A DNA stretch of 64,000 nt, taken from the NCBI RefSeq assembly GCF_000418325.1, contig NC_021658.1, positions 6,772,001-6,836,000 of the forward strand. Reading direction: 5' to 3'. Made by a program: the position numbers and the translations under genes. Position 1 is the stretch's first letter. The number at the start of each line of letters is the position of its first letter. Positions 56,290 to 64,000 of this stretch are shown piece after piece. The notes under the pieces are model-generated. The model worked only from the letters and a program-made list of their open reading frames with translations, made no database searches and had not been told where the DNA came from. Origin of the DNA: Sorangium cellulosum So0157-2 (lineage in GTDB: Bacteria > Myxococcota_A > Polyangia > Polyangiales > Polyangiaceae).

Positions 56290-59004
56290 TTACCAGGTCA
56301 CGGTGTCGTTACGCGTGAGCGTCCCGCCGGACGCCGGGGTGTTCAGCGTGCGATTGCCCCCACCGGGCAGGTTCTCCCAGGTCACGGAGCCATCGACGTT
56401 CGTGCGGAAGTACTTGTACAGCAGGGCGCTGCCGGCCGGCAGGTTGACGCGGTTCGTCCACACCGGGTAGCTGCGCGGATCGACCGGGATGGCGAGAGCG
56501 GTATTCCAGTTGCCCAGCGCCGCGGTGTTCCCGGTGACGTACACGTGCTGACCGACCACGGTGCTCGCGGTCGCATTGAACACGACGCTCGCCTGGCCTG
56601 ACGCGGGCGGCACGACACACGCGTTGTAGCGGCTGCAGACCACCGACGGGATGTCGACGACCTTGCCCGCGCGGATCGACGCCAGCAGGCTTATGTACTC
56701 GCCCATGGCCCAGTTCAGCGGGCTCATCGACCTCGTCGGGGTGCCCGCGGTAGCGTTCGACGGCTTCTCGACGATCCAGCCGGTGACGTTCGTCGTCTCG
56801 CTCCACACCTGCTCCGGGATGAAGCCCTGCGGCGTCGAGAACGCCTTGACCGCGGCGAGGTAGGTGCTGCCTTGGCTGCCGAGGCCCGAGAGGGCGATCT
56901 CGTACATGCCGCGCTCGGCCGTGAAGATGGGCCACAGCCGGCCCCGGCCGCCGTTGCCGTCGAAGTTGCCGCCGCCGTTCTCCTCGCCGTACGCGTCGTA
57001 GTTGTAGCGGAACCAGGCGTCGCCCTTGCCGGCGATGGTCCGCTTCAGGATCTTGTCGTAGATCTTCATCGTCGCGACGATCGACGCGTCGTCCGGGCGC
57101 TTCACCCCCATCCTCACGAGCTCGAGGAACCCGCCGTCGACGATGTAGCGATGGTCGTGCGTGCCGCCGCCGTTGCCGATCGTGAGGGGGGTCGCCGCGT
57201 CCGGCCCGGACACGGGGTTATAACGCTGCCGCCCTGTGCCGGTGATGTTCGGGTCCGCCGGGTTGATGCGGACATGATAGCTGTGCTGGCCGTTCACCTC
57301 GTGAAAGCCGGTGGTCGTGAACGTCCAGCGGTCGACGCTCTGCTGCCAGTAGTCGGCGGCTGCCAGGTAGCGGGCGGCGCTCGTGGTGTCGTTGTTCGCG
57401 CGCGCGATCGTGGCCGCGCAGACGAGGCCGGCGATCTCCGCGGCGATGGTCGACGGCGAGTACCCGGAGTTCTCCTCCCAGCGCTCCTGCTGCGTCCAGG
57501 GGCCGGTATTGACGATGTAGTCGGCCGTCAGCTTGATCTTCGGCCACAGCGGGTTGTACACCGACGGGCCGAGGCGCCAGGCGAGGATGATCGGCATCGC
57601 CTGCTCATCCATCTGCGTGCCCTGCCAGTACTGCCACCCGCTGACCCAGGCGTTCTGCGGAAAGCGGCCGACGCGGCTGTAGCCCTGCAGGCAGCTCGGG
57701 GGCGCGTTGTACTCCGAGATGCCGCAGTCGCTCGACTGCTGGAGCGTGTTGAACAGGTAATTGACGACCGAGGTCGCGGTCGCCGTGTCCCCGGCCGTCA
57801 CGAGCGCGCTCGCGAACTTGAACAGATCGCGCGGCCACACCAGGTGATAGCCGCCGTTGTTGGCGTCGCCGTTGGTCTCGCCCCACGGCGTGCCCATCCC
57901 GGCGATCATGGCGCCGTTCGACTTGTCCTGGATCGTCTTCAGCGACATCGCCGCGAGGTAATACTGGTCGTCGGCGGTGCCGCCCTGGTTGTCGAGCCCG
58001 CTCGCGTAGCCGTTCCACCCGCTGTCGTAGGTGGTCCGCAGGGTGGTCAGGTTGCTGCCGAGCGTCGCGTTCGCGGTGGTCGTCGCCTCCGCCTCGGTGG
58101 CGCCGAAGGCGAGCACCACGTCGAACGAGACGCTGGTGACCGCGCTCGCGCCGAGATCGACCCAGCCCATCTGCGCCACGTTACCGCCGCTCGCGAGGTC
58201 GTTGCGCCAGCTCATCGTCTTGTCGGAGGTGCCGCCGAGCAGGTCGGTCCAGCCGTCGGTCGCGCCGACGAAGCCGCTCGACACCATCGGCAGGCCGCCG
58301 CTCGTCTGCGTCTTCCACGGCTGCGAGGTGGCGAGCGCCGAGAAGCGGCTGTTCTCCGAGGCGACGAGCATCGCGCGCCCGCCCGCCGTCACGGTCTTCG
58401 ACGTGTCGCCGCCCCCGGAGTTGTCCATGGCCGGGTTGTGGAGCAGGTAGAGGTTGAACTGGGTGACGTTCCTGCCGTTCAGCGCGTCGAACTGGACGCG
58501 CTGGATCAGCGCGTTGCGCCCCGGATCGGTGAAGATGCTCTTGGTGATCCGCCAGTTGTGGGCGCTGTTGCTGGTGACCGCCTGCCACCGCATGGAGCGC
58601 TTGTCCGGCTGGGTGACGGTGTAGCTCTGCTGCTTCTCCTCGTCGACGAAGGTCTTCGCCGTATCCCCCACCATGAACTGCAGGTCGACGGTGTTGACCG
58701 TGTCGAGCACCGGATAGAACACCTCGGACACGATGCCCCGGTACCCGGTGAAGTAGACCCGCGAGGCCGAGGTCGTCGACGTGCCGAGGAACGACTTCTC
58801 GGCAGGCCCCCACACCGAGGCTGCCCCCGCGCCCGCCGCGCTGAGGCCGGCGGCGGCGGCTCTCACATCGCTCGTCGCCTCGCCGCCCTGTTCAAACGGG
58901 ACGGCCGACGCCCCGAACGAGGCCTCCTCCGCGCCGACCGCACAGCCCGTTAGTCCCAGCGCCAGATGAAAAATTATAGCACCACAAGAAATCTGGTTCC
59001 GCAT
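56290..59004 (-). CDS. GH15 glucoamylase with N-terminal beta domain and C-terminal CBM20
   Basis: 904 aa. The signal peptide ends in a LTGC lipobox. A bacterial-type glucodextranase N-domain (about 65-330) precedes the (alpha/alpha)6 catalytic domain with YHLVWPRDLFKF, QMDEQAMPIILAWRLG, general acid in ERWEENSGYSPSTIAAE and general base in NWAMGEYISL. The last 110 residues are a CBM20 starch-binding domain (VGQHVYVTGNTAALGNWN followed by WTNRVNLPAG and YKYFRT). It releases glucose from non-reducing ends of starch. The ATG at 59004 has AAGGGG 8 nt upstream. The adjacent sugar ABC operon on the same strand may import the product, which is inference. Confidence 0.93.
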   Translation of the reverse strand: MRNQISCGAIIFHLALGLTGCAVGAEEASFGASAVPFEQGGEATSDVRAAAAGLSAAGAGAASVWGPAEKSFLGTSTTSASRVYFTGYRGIVSEVFYPVLDTVNTVDLQFMVGDTAKTFVDEEKQQSYTVTQPDKRSMRWQAVTSNSAHNWRITKSIFTDPGRNALIQRVQFDALNGRNVTQFNLYLLHNPAMDNSGGGDTSKTVTAGGRAMLVASENSRFSALATSQPWKTQTSGGLPMVSSGFVGATDGWTDLLGGTSDKTMSWRNDLASGGNVAQMGWVDLGASAVTSVSFDVVLAFGATEAEATTTANATLGSNLTTLRTTYDSGWNGYASGLDNQGGTADDQYYLAAMSLKTIQDKSNGAMIAGMGTPWGETNGDANNGGYHLVWPRDLFKFASALVTAGDTATATSVVNYLFNTLQQSSDCGISEYNAPPSCLQGYSRVGRFPQNAWVSGWQYWQGTQMDEQAMPIILAWRLGPSVYNPLWPKIKLTADYIVNTGPWTQQERWEENSGYSPSTIAAEIAGLVCAATIARANNDTTSAARYLAAADYWQQSVDRWTFTTTGFHEVNGQHSYHVRINPADPNITGTGRQRYNPVSGPDAATPLTIGNGGGTHDHRYIVDGGFLELVRMGVKRPDDASIVATMKIYDKILKRTIAGKGDAWFRYNYDAYGEENGGGNFDGNGGRGRLWPIFTAERGMYEIALSGLGSQGSTYLAAVKAFSTPQGFIPEQVWSETTNVTGWIVEKPSNATAGTPTRSMSPLNWAMGEYISLLASIRAGKVVDIPSVVCSRYNACVVPPASGQASVVFNATASTVVGQHVYVTGNTAALGNWNTALAIPVDPRSYPVWTNRVNLPAGSALLYKYFRTNVDGSVTWENLPGGGNRTLNTPASGGTLTRNDTVTW

Positions 59005-59296
59005 CACGCCATCCCCTTTCCGCCCGGGCAGCCGCCGCGCGAGGGCCCTCCACGGCTGCCGTAAGCCAGCGACTTGATTGATGTTTCCACGTGGTGCAGG
59101 CGACCCGCGGCGGCGGCCCCCTGCGCTCCGCTCGCTCCTGCGCCGCGTGGAACGCCGGCAATTTTTCAGCTTAGCACGCAAACAACGCGCTCTCGCGCGC
59201 CGCCATGCCGGGCTCCAGGCGAGGACAGCGACGATGCGCCTTACGCGTCGTGTCGACGCGGTGCTCTCGGCGGCGTGAGGCCGCGCGCTCAGGCGC

Positions 59297-60451
59297 TCAC
59301 GAGCCGGCGAGCTTGCGGCGCGCCGCCGCGTAGCGCTTGGCCAGCTCGTCCGCGATGACGCCGATCAGGATGACGGCGCCGATGACCGCGAACTCGATCT
59401 GGGTCGGGACGCCCAGCATGTTGATGGAGTTGCGCAGCACCTGCATCAGCGCCGTGCCGAGGATCACGCCCATCACCGCCCCCTCGCCGCCGCGCAGGCT
59501 GAAGCCGCCCAGCACGGCCGCGGCGATGGCGTAGAGCTCGTAGAAGTTGCCGAAATCGACCGGCTGGGCCGAGTTGACCTCCAGCGCGAACAGCATGCCC
59601 CCGAAGCAGGAGAGCACCGAGCAGAGGACATAGGCGAGGATCGTCATCCTGTCGGTGTCGACGCCGCTGTAGCGGGCGGCCTGCTCGTTGCGGCCGAGCG
59701 CCATCAGATAACGGCCGTAGACGGTGCGGTTCAGGAAGATCGACGCCGCGACCGCGATCCCGAGGAACAGGAGGAACGGCATCGGGATGTCGATCCACGT
59801 GATCGGATCGAGGCGCGTCCTCGCGCCCGTGAACGGGTTCACCGCGTAGGGGCTGAAGCGGCCCTCCGAGACCCACGAGAGGAACGGCACCGGGATGGAG
59901 AACGGGCTGCCGACCGACAGGTACCGCAGCGACTCGAACCCGACGCCGAACCCCTGCGTCTGATCGCCCGAGATCCCGCGCGCGGTGCCGCGGTAGAGCA
60001 GGAGCCCGCAGAGCGTCACCACGAACGGCTGGAGCCGGAGCTTCGTGATGAGCAGCCCGTGCGCGAGCCCGATGCACAGCGAGATGCCGAGCAAGACCGG
60101 CACCGCCAGCGCGGGCGACCAGCGCTCCACCGCGAGGAGCCACGGCAGCATGCAGCCGGCGAGCGCCACGACCGAGCCGATCGACAGGTCGATGCCGCCC
60201 GTGATGATCACGAAGCCGGCGCCGATGCTGAGGATGCCGAACAGCGCCGTCCGCCGGATCAGGTTCTCGAGGTTGTCGGCCAGGAGGAACCGGCCGTTCA
60301 GGAGCGCGGTCCCGAGCGACACGGCGACGAGCAGCCAGAAGACGCCGAGCACCTTGCGCCGCGTGCTCGACGCGAGCGGGGCGGGCGCGGGCGGGGCGGG
60401 CGCGTTGACGCGCGCGCGCGTCAGGAGATCACGAGTCGTCGTCACAGGCAT
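59297..60451 (-). CDS. Sugar ABC transporter permease (RbsC-like)
   Basis: 384 aa with about ten TM segments. The RbsC family signature is GGIDLSIGSVVALAG, and ILGGFSLRGGEGAVMGVILG lies in the C-terminal half. Compared with RbsC (about 320 aa) it has an extra outer loop of about 60 residues (VSEGRFSPYAVNPFTGARTR). It is the last gene of the three-gene importer operon, 36 bp after the ATPase stop. Confidence 0.92.
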   Translation of the reverse strand: MPVTTTRDLLTRARVNAPAPPAPAPLASSTRRKVLGVFWLLVAVSLGTALLNGRFLLADNLENLIRRTALFGILSIGAGFVIITGGIDLSIGSVVALAGCMLPWLLAVERWSPALAVPVLLGISLCIGLAHGLLITKLRLQPFVVTLCGLLLYRGTARGISGDQTQGFGVGFESLRYLSVGSPFSIPVPFLSWVSEGRFSPYAVNPFTGARTRLDPITWIDIPMPFLLFLGIAVAASIFLNRTVYGRYLMALGRNEQAARYSGVDTDRMTILAYVLCSVLSCFGGMLFALEVNSAQPVDFGNFYELYAIAAAVLGGFSLRGGEGAVMGVILGTALMQVLRNSINMLGVPTQIEFAVIGAVILIGVIADELAKRYAAARRKLAGS

Positions 60452-60487
60452 GCTCCTCTGGCCTCGATCCCGCCCGATGGCTCCGGG

Positions 60488-62011
<1,524 letters not shown>

Positions 62012-62060
62012 TCGCGTCAGGGGTCGTCGATCGTGCGGCGCGGCGCGGCCCGCCTGGGGC

Positions 62061-63101
62061 TCACTCCGCCTTGCCTGCCTTCTGCTTCAGATCCGCCCAG
62101 AACTCGGGCAGGTTGCTCTTGCGGATCTGCCGGGCCGGCAGGGAGATGAACTCGCCCGGGGGCACGACGGAGGTGTCGCCCCGCACGAGCGCGGCGAGCA
62201 CCCGCACCGACTCCTTGCCGTACATGTACGGATTCTGCACCACGGTGCCGACCACCTCGCCGTCCTGGATCGCGCGCAGCGTCGCGTCCTGCTCGTCGAA
62301 GCCGACGACCCGGATCGAGGCCATCTTCCCGGCCTGCTTGACCGCCTCGAGCAGGGCCGGCGTGTGGTACGCGTTCAGGCCGATGAGGCCCACGAGGTCC
62401 GGGTGCGCCGACATCATGTCTTCGGCGTTGCTCTTCGCCTTGGCGGCGTCGATCTGGTCCGTCAGGGTCGCGATGATCGTGTACTTCGCCCCCTTCAGCT
62501 CCTGGTTCAGCGGGTCGTTCCCGCCGCTCGTGTCCTTCCGGTCGAGCAGCTCGTCGAGCACGCCCTGGCGGCGCTTGCGGGCGTTGTCGCCCTCGAGCCG
62601 GCCGACGAGGATGGCCACCTTGCCGCCGCCGGGGATCGCCTCCTTCACGAGCTGCCCCGCCATCCGGCCAGCGACGTAGTTGTCGATCCCGATGTACACG
62701 ATCCGGTCGCTCTTCGGCGCGTCCGAGTCCTGCGTGATGAGCTTGGTCTTGGCCGCCGCCTTGTTGAGCAGCGGGACCTGGTTCTCCGCGTCGATCGGGC
62801 TGATCGCGATGCCGTCGACGCCGCGGATCAGGAGGTCCTCGACCCGCTGCATCTGGTCGTTCACGTCGCTCGGCATCACGACGCTCACCTCGGCGTCAAC
62901 CTCCTTGGCGCCGTCGATGACGCCCTTCTCGGCGATGGTCCAGAACGGGGCGACCCCGTTCGTGATGTACGCGAGCTTCGGCTTCGCGCGCTCTCCCGGC
63001 GCGCCCGGCGCGCTGCCGGCGCCGCTGTTGTCGCAGCCCAGGGCCGCGAGCGCCGCCGCCACGCAGACCCCGACGATGAACCGTCCGATGCTCTTCCTCA
63101 T
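62061..63101 (-). CDS. Sugar ABC transporter substrate-binding lipoprotein (RbsB-like)
   Basis: 346 aa. The lipobox LAALGC (Cys23) anchors it. Periplasmic-binding-protein type I fold: KLAYITNGVAPFWTIAEKGV, GVDGIAISPIDAENQVPLL, YIGIDNYVAGRMAGQLV, GLIGLNAYHTPALLEAVKQA and VGTVVQNPYMYGKESV. The ligand could be ribose, xylose, galactose or another pentose/hexose; it cannot be decided here. First gene of the operon; ATG at 63101 has GAGG 4 nt upstream, and an earlier in-frame start at 63224 would add an Arg-rich leader. Confidence 0.9.
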   Translation of the reverse strand: MRKSIGRFIVGVCVAAALAALGCDNSGAGSAPGAPGERAKPKLAYITNGVAPFWTIAEKGVIDGAKEVDAEVSVVMPSDVNDQMQRVEDLLIRGVDGIAISPIDAENQVPLLNKAAAKTKLITQDSDAPKSDRIVYIGIDNYVAGRMAGQLVKEAIPGGGKVAILVGRLEGDNARKRRQGVLDELLDRKDTSGGNDPLNQELKGAKYTIIATLTDQIDAAKAKSNAEDMMSAHPDLVGLIGLNAYHTPALLEAVKQAGKMASIRVVGFDEQDATLRAIQDGEVVGTVVQNPYMYGKESVRVLAALVRGDTSVVPPGEFISLPARQIRKSNLPEFWADLKQKAGKAE

Positions 63102-63273
63102 GCGCCTCACCCCTCCACCCGCGCGGAACCGGCCGACTCGGCGGATCCCGACGCCTCGTGTCGCCGCACGGCGCACGATGAAGCAGGCATCCCCCGGCGG
63201 ACTGGCGACCTCATGATGCGCCATCCGCTCCGGACGTGTCTACACGATTCGACGTACGGACCCCGGGCCGCCC

Positions 63274-64000
63274 CTAGGCGCGCGTTCGCGACGCCCGGAG
63301 GGCGCCGGATCGGCCGATGGCGTAGGCGATGCCGCTCTGCAGGGTGCCGCGGATCGCGAGGCGCGACATGTCGATGTCGAGCCGGATGAGCGCCTGCGCG
63401 ACCTCGCCGCGGATGCCGGTCAGCACGGCCTGGGTCCCGAGCAGCCGGAGGGCGTTCACCGCGTTGATGAGCGCGTTCGCCACGCGGTGATCGACCCCCT
63501 TGATCCCCGTGACATCGATGATGACCACGCGGGCGCCGCTCCGCGACGCGCCGTCGAGCAGGGTCTGAAGCACGTCCGCGGCGCGCTCCTCGTCCAGCGT
63601 GCCGATGAGCGGCATGACCATGACGTCGTTCGTGATCGGCACGAGCGGCGTCGACAGCTCGGAGATCTTCTCCCGCTGGAACCGGATCACCTCCTCTTGC
63701 AGCTGGGCCCTCGCCTCCTCGGCGCGCTCGCGCTCGCCGAGCTCGTGGAGGAGGCGCAGGTTGGCGTCCCGGAGCTCCTCGCTCTGGGCCGAGAGGCGCT
63801 CGTTCGCCTGCGAGAGCTCCTCCGTGCGCTCCTCGACCTCCCGCTCCAGGCGCTCGTTGGCCGCCCGGAGCTCGGCGCTCACGGCCTCCAGGTCCGCGTA
63901 GAGCAGCGCGTTCTCGACCGCCACCGCCGCCTGCGAGGAGAGCAGCCGCAGGAGCTCGATGCGATCGGCGGTGAACGCGTGCTCGGCGAGGTGGTTCTCG
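63274..64000 (-). CDS. GAF / coiled-coil / STAS regulatory protein, N-terminus outside the window
   Basis: The frame is open to the window edge. From the 5' side: the end of a GAF-like domain (NHLAEHAFTADRIELLRLLS, then QAAVAVENALLYADLEAV), a 60-residue coiled coil rich in Glu/Arg/Leu (ERLEREVEERTEELSQANERL), and a STAS domain (VPITNDVMVMPLIGTLDEERA, VVIIDVTGIKGVDHRVANAL). The STAS lacks an obvious Ser/Thr phosphosite pattern like SpoIIAA DSSG; VTGIKGVD occupies that loop with a Thr. RsbR-like stressosome proteins and myxobacterial kinase-GAF-STAS proteins end this way. The upstream domains cannot be seen. Confidence 0.85.
   Translation of the reverse strand, partial: ENHLAEHAFTADRIELLRLLSSQAAVAVENALLYADLEAVSAELRAANERLEREVEERTEELSQANERLSAQSEELRDANLRLLHELGERERAEEARAQLQEEVIRFQREKISELSTPLVPITNDVMVMPLIGTLDEERAADVLQTLLDGASRSGARVVIIDVTGIKGVDHRVANALINAVNALRLLGTQAVLTGIRGEVAQALIRLDIDMSRLAIRGTLQSGIAYAIGRSGALRASRTRA

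Overview
The window is very GC-rich DNA (third codon positions almost all G or C) with long, well-spaced genes and no rRNA, tRNA, CRISPR array or insertion sequence that I can see. The gene set points to a myxobacterium, most likely a Sorangium-like member of the Polyangiales. It has several eukaryotic-type Ser/Thr kinases with fused regulatory domains, an FHA-type sigma-54 activator, Gly/Ser-rich lipoproteins, a MYXO-CTERM-like surface protein, a DUF1592/DUF1552 pair, a PAS/GAF/STAS-type regulator and uncommon redox enzymes. This placement is inferred from gene content, not from a marker gene.

Layout. 1-8.7 kb: 3' part of a CzcA-type metal efflux pump with a TlpA-like thioredoxin, a Uma2 nuclease-fold protein, a GNAT acetyltransferase, a beta-class GST, a small membrane protein divergent from an XRE/MmyB-like regulator across a perfect palindrome, and a membrane-anchored Ser/Thr kinase. 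9-16 kb: a double-length SpeD-family protein, a receiver-nucleotidyl cyclase fusion with guanylyl-cyclase-like selectivity residues, two methyltransferases and an alpha/beta hydrolase. 16-20 kb: a two-gene oxylipin-type operon (fatty acid alpha-dioxygenase homologue plus lipoxygenase homologue, both with altered active-site residues), closed by a strong hairpin and a 12 x 20 bp tandem repeat. 20-23.5 kb: an MFS exporter divergent from a DeoR regulator, then a lipoprotein.

23.6-31 kb: a signalling island. A 1395-residue kinase/cyclase-like/ATPase/TPR protein is divergent from a second kinase with a degenerate cyclase-like tail, followed by an FHA sigma-54 activator. 31-35.4 kb: a YrdC-fold protein, a CadD transporter and a CopA copper ATPase. 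35.9-42 kb: a MYXO-CTERM-like secreted protein, a selenium-binding protein/methanethiol oxidase homologue with a small membrane protein, and a GH43-ricin lipoprotein. 42-49 kb: an epimerase-like protein, the DUF1592/DUF1552 pair, a lipase maturation factor homologue and uricase.

49.4-53.7 kb: a cobalamin-binding sensor carrying the Wx9EH photoreceptor signature, followed by a histidine kinase and an overlapping receiver-histidine kinase. This looks like a light- or B12-responsive signalling operon, but the B12 gene has a frame-disrupting insertion near its 3' end. 53.7-64 kb: an M1-like metalloprotease lipoprotein, a nitronate monooxygenase-like flavoprotein, a GH15 glucoamylase with a starch-binding domain, a complete sugar ABC importer operon and the 3' part of a GAF/coiled-coil/STAS regulator.

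The strongest candidates for undescribed biology are the dioxygenase-lipoxygenase operon, the B12 sensor-kinase operon, the receiver-cyclase fusion, and the paired kinases with degenerate cyclase-like modules.
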